Source: Beijerinckia sp. 28-YEA-48
Lineage (GTDB): Bacteria; Pseudomonadota; Alphaproteobacteria; Rhizobiales; Beijerinckiaceae
NCBI RefSeq assembly: GCF_900104955.1
Contig: NZ_FNSI01000001.1
Coordinates: 592,001-656,000, forward strand
Length of the DNA: 64,000 nucleotides
Reading direction: 5' to 3'
Shown here: positions 35,063 to 43,595 of the stretch, piece by piece
Layout of the letters: each line of letters begins with the position of its first letter
How positions within the stretch are numbered: the first letter of the stretch is position 1
Notes under the pieces: model-generated
What the model was told of the DNA's origin: nothing
Database searches by the model: none
The model's input: the letters and a program-made list of their open reading frames with translations, nothing else
Translations under genes and position numbers: made by a program

Positions 35063-35098
35063 AGCCGGATATTCTGGGGGCATGGCGAATATCCGGCT
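35063..35098 (-). terminator. Hairpin downstream of the AceE-type gene
   Basis: AGCCGGATATTC and GAATATCCGGCT form a 12-bp perfect stem around a 12-base loop, 21 bases after the AceE-type stop and before the ThDP gene, which suggests separate transcripts. Confidence 0.65.
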
Positions 35099-35118
35099 GT
35101 TTGCAAAAATGGCAAACC

Positions 35119-37527
35119 TTAGCTGGCCAACAGATAGCGAATGGGCCGACCGATGGTCATAGCTTGAGCAGCGGCGATGATGCCGTGGGTATCGATGCCA
35201 AAATAGCGATAGAGTTGCGCGATCGATCCCGTCTGTCCAAATCTGTCGACGCCGAGCGCGCGCGTGCGATGGCCTCTGACCGCGCCCAACCAGGCCAAAG
35301 TGGCGGGATGCCCATCATGGACGGTGACTATGGCGCAGTGGGACGGTACACGGGCCAGCAGCTGTTCGATATGCGAGGTGGCGGCCATGTCGCCGTCCTC
35401 GCGTGCCTTGGCCGCCTCGGTCCAGCCCGCGTTCAGGCGGCACGGCGAGGTGACGGCGAGGAGCCCGACGTCGCGGCGATCCTCGGCGAGCCTACCGACG
35501 GCGGCGATGGCTTCCGGCGCCACGGTGCCGCAATAGGCGATGACGATTTCAGCATTGGGGCCAGGCTCGCGCATCCAATAAGCCCCGTCGATGATATCGG
35601 CGGTTTTTTGTGCATCGAGCTTACGCGTCGGCTGTTCCAAGGTGCGTGTCGACAGACGCAGATAGAGGGCGCCGCCCTTGTCGTTGTGCATCCATGAGGG
35701 GCGCGCACTGTCGCGCTGCTCGGGCGTCAATGCTTCCCATTGCAGATAGTGGAAACCAAATCGCATGATGGCGGCGAGTTCATCGACAAAGGCGGGCTCG
35801 TAGCTGGCTAATCCGTCCTGCGCCATGCCGATGAGCGGCGTCGACATTGATTGATGGGCGCCACCTTCACCGGCGAGCGTGATGCCCGAAGGGGTTGCCA
35901 CCACCATGAAGCGGGCATCCTGGTAACAGGCATAGTTCAGCGCATCGAGACCGCGTTGAATGAACGGATCGTAGAGCGTGCCGATCGGCATCAGGCGTTC
36001 GCCGAACAGGGAATGCGCCAGACCGAAGGCTGAAAGCGCGAGGAATAGATTCATCTCGGCGATGCCGAGTTCCAGATGTTGGCCTTTCTCAGAGAAATGC
36101 CAGTTGAAGGTCGAGGGAATGCGCTCGGTGCGGAACGTGTCGGCCATCTCCCGGTGGGCGAATAGGCCGCGCCGGTTCACCCAGGGGCCGAGATTGGTGG
36201 AGACCGTCACGTCGGGCGATGTAGTCACGATCCGTGCTGCAAGCGGGTCGCTGCCTCGTGCAAGTTCGTTAAGCAAAAGGCCGAAGCCTTGCTGGGTCGA
36301 CAGTTCAGCCTGGGAGAGCGGGGCCAGTGCATCGGGGATAGTGATGGCGGGCGCGGCATGCCGCCGACTTTTGCCGGCGTTGAACGGCACATCTTTGAGG
36401 AAGCGCGTCAGCGCCTTGTGATCGATATCGAGACCTTCGAACTTCTCCCACTCATGGCCTTCGCGGATGCCGGCTTCCGTTCTAAAACCTGCCATCTGTG
36501 TCGGAGTCAGCATGCCGGCGTGATTGTCCTTGTGGCCGGCGAGCGGCAGGCCAAAGCCCTTGATCGTATAGGCGATGAAGACGGTAGGGCGGTCATGGTC
36601 GATCCGCTCGAAGGCCTCGACCAGGCTCGGCAGGTCGTGGCCGCCGAGGTTGGTCATCAGGCGCGCGAGTTCCTCGTCGCTCCGCTTTTCGATCAAATGG
36701 CTGACGTCGCCCTGATCGCCGATTTCGTCGGTGAGGCGCTTCCGCCAGGCCGCGCCCCCCTGAAAGGTGAGCGCGGAATAGAGTTGATTGGGCGCATTCT
36801 CGATCCAGGTTCGCAGCTTGTCGCCACCCGGCTCGGCAAAAGCGGCTTGCTGCAAAGCGCCATGGCGCAGGACAACGACATCCCAACCGAAGGCGCGGAA
36901 AATGTCTTCGAAGCGGGAGAACAGACCCTCGTGGATGACAGCATCGAGACTCTGGCGATTGTAGTCGATTACCCACCAGACATTGCGGACATCATGTTTC
37001 CAGCCTTCGAGCAAGGCTTCGAAAATGTTGCCTTCGTCCATCTCGGCATCGCCGAGCAAAGCGACCATGCGACCAGGAGGCGTGGCCGCCGCACCATGGC
37101 TGCGCACATAGTCCTGGGCCAGGCTGGCAAAGATCGTCTGGGCGACGCCGAGGCCGACGGAGCCGGTGGAGAAGTCGACATCGTCCGTATCCTTGGTGCG
37201 TGACGGATAGGACTGGGCGCCCCCAAAGCCGCGAAAGTTTTCCAGCTTGTCGCGCTCGATCAGGCCGAACTGATAATTCAGCGCATGGAAGGCTGGGCTG
37301 GCGTGGGGTTTGACGGCGACGCGATCTTGCGGGCGCAGCACTGCGCCATAAAGCGCCGTGAGGATCGCCGCCGAGGAGGCCGAAGAGGCCTGATGACCGC
37401 CGACCTTCAGACCGTCGTCGTTCGCTCGCAGATGATTGGCGTTGTGAATCATCCAGGTCGACAGCCACAGGGTCTTGCGGGCGATGGCGTCGAGGAAGGG
37501 CAGGCGGTTGTCGAATTTGGTTGGCAC
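35119..37527 (-). CDS. AceE-type 2-oxoacid dehydrogenase E1 / transketolase-family protein
   Basis: The 802-residue product is of the homodimeric AceE kind (about 85 residues shorter than E. coli AceE). It shows GGHQASSASSAAILTALYG, the ThDP motif GDAEMDEGNIFEALLEG...VWWVIDYNRQ, and a C-terminal transketolase domain. GTG at 37527 is chosen because GAGGAGAG lies upstream; the ATG at 37554 precedes it. No E2 or E3 gene is linked. It is divergent from an Lrp/AsnC regulator. In Pseudomonas putida an AceE homologue of this kind (MdeB) beside an Lrp homologue (MdeR) handles 2-oxobutyrate from methionine; a comparable role is inferred, not shown. Confidence 0.87.
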   Translation of the reverse strand: MPTKFDNRLPFLDAIARKTLWLSTWMIHNANHLRANDDGLKVGGHQASSASSAAILTALYGAVLRPQDRVAVKPHASPAFHALNYQFGLIERDKLENFRGFGGAQSYPSRTKDTDDVDFSTGSVGLGVAQTIFASLAQDYVRSHGAAATPPGRMVALLGDAEMDEGNIFEALLEGWKHDVRNVWWVIDYNRQSLDAVIHEGLFSRFEDIFRAFGWDVVVLRHGALQQAAFAEPGGDKLRTWIENAPNQLYSALTFQGGAAWRKRLTDEIGDQGDVSHLIEKRSDEELARLMTNLGGHDLPSLVEAFERIDHDRPTVFIAYTIKGFGLPLAGHKDNHAGMLTPTQMAGFRTEAGIREGHEWEKFEGLDIDHKALTRFLKDVPFNAGKSRRHAAPAITIPDALAPLSQAELSTQQGFGLLLNELARGSDPLAARIVTTSPDVTVSTNLGPWVNRRGLFAHREMADTFRTERIPSTFNWHFSEKGQHLELGIAEMNLFLALSAFGLAHSLFGERLMPIGTLYDPFIQRGLDALNYACYQDARFMVVATPSGITLAGEGGAHQSMSTPLIGMAQDGLASYEPAFVDELAAIMRFGFHYLQWEALTPEQRDSARPSWMHNDKGGALYLRLSTRTLEQPTRKLDAQKTADIIDGAYWMREPGPNAEIVIAYCGTVAPEAIAAVGRLAEDRRDVGLLAVTSPCRLNAGWTEAAKAREDGDMAATSHIEQLLARVPSHCAIVTVHDGHPATLAWLGAVRGHRTRALGVDRFGQTGSIAQLYRYFGIDTHGIIAAAQAMTIGRPIRYLLAS

Positions 37528-37626
37528 GGGCGCTCTCCTCGGTATGGCTGCCATAAAATGCCAAAAAGAGCGGCGATACTTGCTAAACTGAGCCTTATTT
37601 CTCCTTTCTTTGGCTATTTATTTCGT

Positions 37627-37634
37627 ATTATAAT
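37627..37634. promoter_or_regulatory. Symmetric ATTATAAT, candidate -10 region for divergent genes
   Basis: TATAAT reads on both strands within ATTATAAT in the 113-base gap between the AceE-type and Lrp genes. For the Lrp gene (ATG 37641) it would start transcription almost at the start codon, implying a leaderless or very short leader; no well-spaced -35 was found. A TGGCATTTTATGGCA-like segment near 37546-37562 could be a regulator site. Confidence 0.35.
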
Positions 37635-37640
37635 CAGGAA

Positions 37641-38120
37641 ATGGCAGAAAATACCAAAAAGCGGCTGGATGAAATCGATCGCAAGATTCTGGCGAATCTG
37701 CAGCGCGACGGGCGGCTCACTGTGCAGGATCTGGCGGCGCGTGTTGGACTGACCATTTCGCCCTGTCTGCGACGGGTGCGGATGTTGGAGGAGGCTGGCG
37801 TCATCCGCGGCTATTCCGCTGTGGTCGACCAGGCCAGTATCGGCCTGCCGATCAGCGTTTTTGTTCAGGTTAAGCTAGAGCGCCAGCGCGAGGAGGAACT
37901 GCAGCGTTTCGACCGGGCGCTGGGACGCTTTCCCGAAGTGGTCGAAGCCTATCTGATGACCGGCGTGTGCGATTACCTATTACGCGTGGTCGTGGCCGAT
38001 CTGCCTGCCTATGAAGCTTTTCTGCGCGACAAGCTTACGCGTGTCGAAGGCGTGCGATCGATTGAATCGAGCTTTGCGCTGAAACAAGCCAAAAGCACCC
38101 TGGCGTTGCCGATGGGATGA
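37641..38120 (+). CDS. Lrp/AsnC-family transcriptional regulator
   Basis: The 159-residue protein has the standard Lrp layout: N-terminal helix-turn-helix (LDEIDRKILANLQRDGRLTVQDLAARVG given in part: IDRKILANLQRDGR, LAARVGLTISPCLRRV) and a C-terminal RAM amino-acid-sensing domain (about 70-150). It is divergent from the AceE-type gene, its probable target, and would respond to an amino acid such as one whose 2-oxoacid the E1 uses. It is convergent with the polysaccharide-locus protein at 38125. Confidence 0.93.
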   Translation: MAENTKKRLDEIDRKILANLQRDGRLTVQDLAARVGLTISPCLRRVRMLEEAGVIRGYSAVVDQASIGLPISVFVQVKLERQREEELQRFDRALGRFPEVVEAYLMTGVCDYLLRVVVADLPAYEAFLRDKLTRVEGVRSIESSFALKQAKSTLALPMG

Positions 38121-38124
38121 CCTG

Positions 38125-39198
38125 TCAGTGCGACGCATGCGTGAGGCTTAGGTTTTCGCGGGCTCCCCTGGCTTCTGCGCGCTTGACCTTCACGCCCAAC
38201 AGAAGCAGTTCACCTTCGATCGCGCCCTTCAGCAGTTGCATGCGAAACTCCAGCGGGGCGTGTGTTCGCGTGACTTCGAAGGAGACGTCGATGGCGTAGG
38301 TGCCGCGACGAGGCAGGCGCAAGGAAACGGCCCCTAGGATCTCGCCGTCGAATACATCCACCATGGCCATCGTATCGGTCCGGCAATCGTTGAGTTCGAT
38401 CTGGATTTCGCAATCCCAGCGGCCTGGCGGCAGGTGTGCGTGTGGGCCAAAAAAGAGTATGCGGGCAGGGCCGTTAAGAGTTTTAGGGCCCGTCAATTGA
38501 CGATCTGACGCGTCGCCATCCTGGAAGCAGCGACGCGTCCAGTTCACCGCCTCCATGGGGTGTCTTTTCGTCAACGGGTCATAACCTTTGGCAACGCTCT
38601 CCAGGGCGAGCCGGTCCTCGTCGGAGAGTGTTTCTATGAAGCCGGCGGTCGACTGCCATTGTGGAAATTCTGCGGCGATGAAATCGCGGAGTGTTTTGCT
38701 TTTGTCATTCCCCAATCGGGTCTGAAGCCTTTCCCATTGTTGGGCGTCTTGCCGAATGTTGAAGAAACGCATGATCTCTTCAGCAAGCTCTGTGATCGGG
38801 GCATCATAGCGGTCGGGGCCTATGAAGAAATTCCTGGCATGTATGAGCTGTGACCACTGCACCACAGTGTACGTCGCTAGCCGCAAGGCAATCATAAATT
38901 CCTTGCTGCCATTGAGCATGTCGAAAGCAAATATTTCTTCGAAATTGTCGTTGCTGAGGACGATGGGAATATCTGAATCAATCAGTAATTTAATCATCGA
39001 TGCTTGCGGTGCATCACTATATAAAAGCATAGATGTGCGTTTTTCTTGGGGTATATTTTTCCATGCGTCTCTGAGCTGTCCTACTTCGACGGCATGGATA
39101 TGCTCGGGCACGCCGATCGTTTCTTCGGCGATGATGGAAACAAGCCGTCTTGTCGCTATTGAAATCGGCGACAGAGTGCCGCAAACACTCAAAAGCAT
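38125..39198 (-). CDS. Unknown protein at the edge of the polysaccharide locus (357 aa)
   Basis: No family was recognised with confidence. The N-terminal part (about 1-110) has an alternating strand-helix pattern (LLSVCGTLSPIS, IPIVLSNDNFEE) like a nucleotide-binding or sulfotransferase-like fold but with no P-loop. The C-terminal 100 residues (ARILFFGPHAHLPPGRWDCE onward) look like a beta-sandwich, similar in style to the C-terminal domain of the glycosyltransferase at 45961. The upstream 355 bases are AT-richer than the surroundings. A role in surface polysaccharide synthesis or modification is inferred only from location. Confidence 0.65.
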   Translation of the reverse strand: MLLSVCGTLSPISIATRRLVSIIAEETIGVPEHIHAVEVGQLRDAWKNIPQEKRTSMLLYSDAPQASMIKLLIDSDIPIVLSNDNFEEIFAFDMLNGSKEFMIALRLATYTVVQWSQLIHARNFFIGPDRYDAPITELAEEIMRFFNIRQDAQQWERLQTRLGNDKSKTLRDFIAAEFPQWQSTAGFIETLSDEDRLALESVAKGYDPLTKRHPMEAVNWTRRCFQDGDASDRQLTGPKTLNGPARILFFGPHAHLPPGRWDCEIQIELNDCRTDTMAMVDVFDGEILGAVSLRLPRRGTYAIDVSFEVTRTHAPLEFRMQLLKGAIEGELLLLGVKVKRAEARGARENLSLTHASH

Positions 39199-39553
39199 AG
39201 GAATATTATCCTTGTATTCCGCGAATCGCGCGAATGAGGTGGTGTCGAATTATGGGCGATTCAGGCACGGACAGGTGCCATATTCCAAATTGCCAGCGAT
39301 TGCCGACGCTTTCACACGATAGTGTGTCTGAAGTTGGTTTCCATAATTTGGCGCAAAGCCTCAATATTTGGCCTTAGAAACGAGGTTTTACCCCCTCCGG
39401 AGCCTTAGATGGAATTTTGCCCTAATTGGGGGTAAAAGAAAGGGTATCAAAACCTTGCGACAATCATTTTGGAACAATAGCTGTTTGGCGGCGCGATATG
39501 GTTGCCAAAAGTTGCAGGCTGCCGTTCGCATGCCTCCAAAGGAAGCCGACTGA
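39199..39553. other. 355-base divergent intergenic region of the polysaccharide locus
   Basis: This AT-rich stretch separates the unknown protein from the export operon and should contain both promoters. Its one clear structure is an inverted repeat at 39386-39437. An open frame at 39368-39553 shows no protein-like features. No JUMPstart/ops element was seen. Confidence 0.6.
39386..39437. promoter_or_regulatory. Inverted repeat upstream of the capsule export operon
   Basis: TTTTACCCCC and GGGGGTAAAA pair perfectly over 10 bases with a 32-base spacing, about 117 bases before the first export gene. It may be a long-loop hairpin in the leader or a two-site operator. Confidence 0.45.
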
Positions 39554-40750
39554 ATGAGCCTGAATTTGCCAGATGTGGTTGCCGGCTTTTCGAGGCCAAA
39601 GGCGCTCCTCGCGCCTGGTTCCGTCAATCAGATTCTGAATAAAGCGGAACGTCGGGCCCGACTCATCAAGAAGCTCATTCTGGCGGTCATGTTCGTCCCG
39701 CCGATCTTCGCCGTTTTCTACTACGGGCTCTTCGCGGCGGATCGGTATGTCTCGGAGACGAACATCATCGTCCGAAGCGTCTCCAGCAAGAAAGCGGCTG
39801 GCGGCTTGGATATGGTGCTTCAGACGTTCGGTATTTCACGAGCTGTCGACGATACCAACGCCGTTCAGAACTTCATGCTGTCGCGCGACGCGGTGCGCGC
39901 GCTCGAAAGCCGGATCCCGCTGCGCGAAATTTTTTCCAATTCCAATGCCGATATTTTCACGCGGTTTCCGCGCTTCTGGCTATGGAAGAACGATAGCTTC
40001 GAGCGGCTTTACGAATATTACCTCGATCGGGTGACGGTCGTCCAAGATGCTTCGAAGGGTATCACGACGGTTAAGGCTGTTGCTTTCCGGCCCGAAGATT
40101 CTCTGCTCATCATTCAAGGGCTGCTGAAAATTTCCGAAGAGCTGGTCAACCGCATGAACGTGCGGGCGCAGTCGGACACTGTTAAATCGGCCCAGATCTC
40201 GGTTGATGAGGCGGGCAACCGATTGATCGAGGCGCAGAAGGAGCTGACCCGGTATCGCAATCGCGAATTGATTGTCGATCCGGCAAAGTCGTCCCAGTCA
40301 CTGCTCGAAACGATTACAGCGCTTGCGACCGAATATGCGCAGACGCAAGCGCAGGTTCAGGAAATGACCCGGTTGGCGCCCAACAATCCGGCTATTGCCT
40401 CGCGTCAGGCACGGGCGGACGCGCTGCGGGGGCGCATCGCAGACGAGCGGAATAAGCTTGCCGGCGGCGATGCAGCCTTGGCCAAGAAGATCGAGGGCTA
40501 TGAGCAATTGTCGGCTCGGCGCGACATCGCGGAGAAAGCTCTCGCGAACGCCAGCAGCTCTCTGGAAACGGCACGTCAGGAAGCGCGTCGCCAACAAATT
40601 TACATCGAACAGATCGTTTCGCCGAATCTGCCCGATCAATCGACGGAACCAGAGCGGTTGCGAATGATCCTGACCTATCTTGTCGTTTCGTTCATGCTGG
40701 GCGCCATCTTCTGGTTGCTGAATGCCGGTACGCAGGAGCACGCAGGCTGA
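39554..40750 (+). CDS. Polysaccharide co-polymerase/export protein, KpsE/CtrB/BexC type (paralogue 1)
   Basis: The 398-residue protein has an N-terminal membrane segment (about 40-62), a long periplasmic coiled-coil region (about 190-350), a proline-containing PNLPDQSTEPERL before the C-terminal membrane segment (about 372-392): the PCP-3/KpsE layout. It spans the periplasm in ABC-dependent capsule export. GGAAG precedes the ATG, and its stop overlaps the KpsM-type start (TGATG). A second paralogue lies two genes on, which is unusual. Confidence 0.9.
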   Translation: MSLNLPDVVAGFSRPKALLAPGSVNQILNKAERRARLIKKLILAVMFVPPIFAVFYYGLFAADRYVSETNIIVRSVSSKKAAGGLDMVLQTFGISRAVDDTNAVQNFMLSRDAVRALESRIPLREIFSNSNADIFTRFPRFWLWKNDSFERLYEYYLDRVTVVQDASKGITTVKAVAFRPEDSLLIIQGLLKISEELVNRMNVRAQSDTVKSAQISVDEAGNRLIEAQKELTRYRNRELIVDPAKSSQSLLETITALATEYAQTQAQVQEMTRLAPNNPAIASRQARADALRGRIADERNKLAGGDAALAKKIEGYEQLSARRDIAEKALANASSSLETARQEARRQQIYIEQIVSPNLPDQSTEPERLRMILTYLVVSFMLGAIFWLLNAGTQEHAG

Positions 40751-41571
40751 TGTTTTCGGATGTGCTCTCTGCTTTCGATAAGCGTTCTCGTAAGGCCTCT
40801 CTCTTCGTCGGTGCCAAGGTGCAGGCGCGGATTATTTCGGCCTTGATGATCCGTGAGGCCATGGGGCGCTACGGGCACGACAATCTCGGCTTCTTCTGGG
40901 TTATCGGTGAGCCGCTGCTGTTGACGTCGGGCGTCATGGTGTTGTGGAGCCTTACCCACGTGTCCCATGATGCGTCGGTCGGTGTCGTGCCCTTCGCTCT
41001 GACGGGCTATTCCATGTTGACGTTGTGGCGCATGATCGTCTTCCGCTCGCTGCATGGCATGCGGTATGGAGCGGCGCTGACGTTCCATGCCAACGTCAAA
41101 TATCTCGACATTCTGTTGGCGCGTTCACTCCTGGAAACCGTAGGCATCATATCGGCATTCACGGTCGCTTATGTACCCTTGTATCTTCTGGGCGCTTTGC
41201 CACCGATCAACGATCCGCTCCTGCTTTACGGCGGGTGGCTCTTGACAGCCTGGTTTTTTACCGGCTTTGGACTGATCATCGCCGCCCTGACAGAACTCAG
41301 CGACATCCTGGAGCGGTTCATCCATCCGGTCATGTATCTGACGCTGCCGATTACAGGCACGTTCTATATGGTCGATTGGATGCCGCTGAAGCTCCAAAAG
41401 TATCTTTTGATGTCTCCTTTGGTGCACGGAATTGAAATGTTTCGAGCAGGTGTGTTTCCGCCAAGCGTTGTCACCCACTATGACCCGTTGTTCCTGGCGC
41501 TGTGTGCCCTGATTTCGACGGGGATTGGCTTTCCGTTGATGCTGTATGCTCAGCGTCATGTCGAGCTTTGA
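40750..41571 (+). CDS. kpsM: Capsule polysaccharide ABC exporter permease, KpsM/ABC-2 type
   Basis: The 273-residue membrane protein has six hydrophobic segments and the ABC-2 polysaccharide-exporter pattern (REAMGRYGHDNLGFFWVIGEP; MYLTLPITGTFYMVDWMP). It forms the transmembrane channel with the KpsT-type ATPase at 42782. Start and stop overlap or nearly touch both flanking PCP genes, so it is in the centre of a four-gene operon. Confidence 0.92.
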   Translation: MFSDVLSAFDKRSRKASLFVGAKVQARIISALMIREAMGRYGHDNLGFFWVIGEPLLLTSGVMVLWSLTHVSHDASVGVVPFALTGYSMLTLWRMIVFRSLHGMRYGAALTFHANVKYLDILLARSLLETVGIISAFTVAYVPLYLLGALPPINDPLLLYGGWLLTAWFFTGFGLIIAALTELSDILERFIHPVMYLTLPITGTFYMVDWMPLKLQKYLLMSPLVHGIEMFRAGVFPPSVVTHYDPLFLALCALISTGIGFPLMLYAQRHVEL

Positions 41572-41576
41572 CCTTT

Positions 41577-42785
41577 ATGACTGATACCAAAACTGATACC
41601 CCTCTCGTCGTCCGTCAGATCGAATTGCGACCGTTGGAGTCGCGGGGCTATCTCACGCCTATCGATGAGATTTGGGTCGAACCTAAGCCGCAATCGTTCT
41701 TCCGCCGCCATGCGCTTTTCCTGCTGACGGTGGTCGTGCCGGTTTTCCTTGCTTTTGTGTATTTGTTCTTCATTGCGTCCGATCGCTATGTTTCCGAGGC
41801 GCGCTTTATCGTGCGTACATCGTCCGGCGGTTCGGGATTGGAAGGATTGGCGTCGCTTGTCTCGACACAGGGCATGTCCCGCGCCAATGATGAAACCTTC
41901 GCCGTCAATGAATACATCATGTCTCGTGATGCGGCTGACCTCTTGATCGCTCGCAACGGGTTGCGCGATGTTTTGAGCCGGCCGGAAGCCGATATCTTCA
42001 ACCGCTTTCCGAATTTCTTCACGCGCGACAGTAAAACCAAGCTGTACAAGCAATATGAGAACATGGTGACGGCCGAGATCGAAGGATCGACCGGTATCAG
42101 CACCCTGGAGGTTACGGCCTTTCGGCCGGAGGATGCGCAAGTCCTGGCGCAGGCTCTGCTGAAATACGCTGAAGAGCTGATCAATCGCCTGAACGAGCGC
42201 GCTCATCGCGATGCGCTGCGCTATGCCAAGAGCATCGTGGACGATTCCAAGTCGGACTTTGTGCAGCTTGAGCGCCGTATCTCAGAATGGCGCAATCAGT
42301 CCGGCACTGTCGATCCAGGTAAAGAATCCATCGCGGGCTTGGAACAGATCGGTAAAATGAGTATGGAGCTGGCGACGATGGAAGCCAGCCTGGCTCAAAC
42401 GATTGCTGTAACGCCGGCCAATCCTTCCATTCCGGCTATGCGCGAAAAGGTGACGTCGTACCGAAACACAATCGATAAGCTCCGTCAGAGCATTGTTGGC
42501 AACGACGCTTCGGTTGCCAACAAGTTGGCCGCTTACGAGCAATTCACCGTTGAGAAGGAAATCGCTGGCAAGGCCATGGCTGCAGCGGAGCTGAATTATC
42601 TGAAGGCCCGCCAGGATGCGGAACGGCAGCAGCTTTATCTGCAGACGATTGTCGAGCCCAATTTACCCGATCAGCATACCTATCCGCGCCGGTTCCTCTA
42701 TTTACTCGGGGTGATCGGTATCTTTGGTCTCATCTATATGATCATACGTTCGCTCACTCAGATCGCGATGGAGCACTCGGCGTGA
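41577..42785 (+). CDS. Polysaccharide co-polymerase/export protein, KpsE/CtrB/BexC type (paralogue 2)
   Basis: The 402-residue protein repeats the architecture of the gene at 39554: membrane segment (about 48-70), RYVSEARFIVR strand, coiled coil (about 205-360), PNLPDQHTYPRRF, then a C-terminal membrane segment (about 372-392). Its ATG lies 5 bases after the KpsM stop, and its stop overlaps the KpsT start (GTGA). Sequence similarity to paralogue 1 is clear but moderate, so the duplication is not recent. Confidence 0.9.
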   Translation: MTDTKTDTPLVVRQIELRPLESRGYLTPIDEIWVEPKPQSFFRRHALFLLTVVVPVFLAFVYLFFIASDRYVSEARFIVRTSSGGSGLEGLASLVSTQGMSRANDETFAVNEYIMSRDAADLLIARNGLRDVLSRPEADIFNRFPNFFTRDSKTKLYKQYENMVTAEIEGSTGISTLEVTAFRPEDAQVLAQALLKYAEELINRLNERAHRDALRYAKSIVDDSKSDFVQLERRISEWRNQSGTVDPGKESIAGLEQIGKMSMELATMEASLAQTIAVTPANPSIPAMREKVTSYRNTIDKLRQSIVGNDASVANKLAAYEQFTVEKEIAGKAMAAAELNYLKARQDAERQQLYLQTIVEPNLPDQHTYPRRFLYLLGVIGIFGLIYMIIRSLTQIAMEHSA

Positions 42786-43588
42786 GCATGATCGGACGCG
42801 TTCGCGATCGGCTGATGCCGCAGGCCATTCGGGGCGGGCGACGGATGTACGAGTGGGCGGAAAACGAGATCGAAGCGGCCGGCTTTGCGATGCGTCAGCG
42901 CCGCGAGGAGCGGGCGGCGGTTGTAAAACCGCGAGATCGCGCGATCCGGTTAACCAATATTGTCAAGGAATATCATACCCCGATTGGTCTTCGCAGGGTG
43001 CTCGACGACGTCAACTTCGAAGTCAATCCGGGCGAGAAGGTTGCCGTTCTAGGTCGCAACGGCGCTGGTAAATCGACCTTGGTCAAGTTGATCGGCGGCG
43101 TCGAGCCCCCGACTTCTGGCGATATTTACAAGGGCCTTTTTATGTCTTGGCCGCTGGCGTTCAGCGGCGGCCTCGAAGGTCAGATGACGGGGATCGACAA
43201 CATTCGCTTTATCGCGCGTGTCTATGATCGGCCGGTCCAGGATGTGGTCGCGTTCGTCGATAATTTCGCCGAGTTGGGCAAGCAGCTGTTCGTGCCGGTT
43301 AGAAACTATTCGTCGGGCATGAATATGCGTTTGGCGTTCGGGCTTACGTTGGCGATCGACTTCGAGTGTTTTTTGATCGACGAGGTGTTGTCCGTCGGCG
43401 ATCAGCGCTTCCACCAGAAGTGTTACGATGAACTGTTCGTCAAACGCGCTGATACGGCGATGATCCTCGTCAGCCACGACGTCGCCATTCTGAAGAAGTT
43501 TTGCGATCGTGCCGTGATCCTAAAAGGCGGCCGCAGCCGCGTCTTCGACGACGTCGATTTCGCGCTGAGCATCTATCACACCTTATGA
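42782..43588 (+). CDS. kpsT: Capsule polysaccharide ABC exporter ATPase, KpsT type
   Basis: The 268-residue ATPase has Walker A GRNGAGKSTLVK, signature YSSGMNMRLAFG and Walker B CFLIDEV. It starts at GTG 42782 overlapping the previous stop. It has an N-terminal extension of about 45 basic residues before the ABC domain and no C-terminal carbohydrate-binding domain, as in group 2 capsule exporters rather than Wzt O-antigen exporters. No outer-membrane KpsD/Wza-type gene lies in the window. Confidence 0.93.
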   Translation: MSMIGRVRDRLMPQAIRGGRRMYEWAENEIEAAGFAMRQRREERAAVVKPRDRAIRLTNIVKEYHTPIGLRRVLDDVNFEVNPGEKVAVLGRNGAGKSTLVKLIGGVEPPTSGDIYKGLFMSWPLAFSGGLEGQMTGIDNIRFIARVYDRPVQDVVAFVDNFAELGKQLFVPVRNYSSGMNMRLAFGLTLAIDFECFLIDEVLSVGDQRFHQKCYDELFVKRADTAMILVSHDVAILKKFCDRAVILKGGRSRVFDDVDFALSIYHTL

Positions 43589-43595
43589 AGTGGGG

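Noticed and set aside
39368-39553. 61-codon plus-strand open frame before the capsule operon
   Set aside because: It contains the inverted repeat and lacks a ribosome site or conserved features.
40911-41571. Possible Wzm/Wzt O-antigen exporter instead of capsule type
   Set aside because: The ATPase lacks the C-terminal glycan-binding domain and KpsE-type co-polymerases are present, so the capsule type is preferred.
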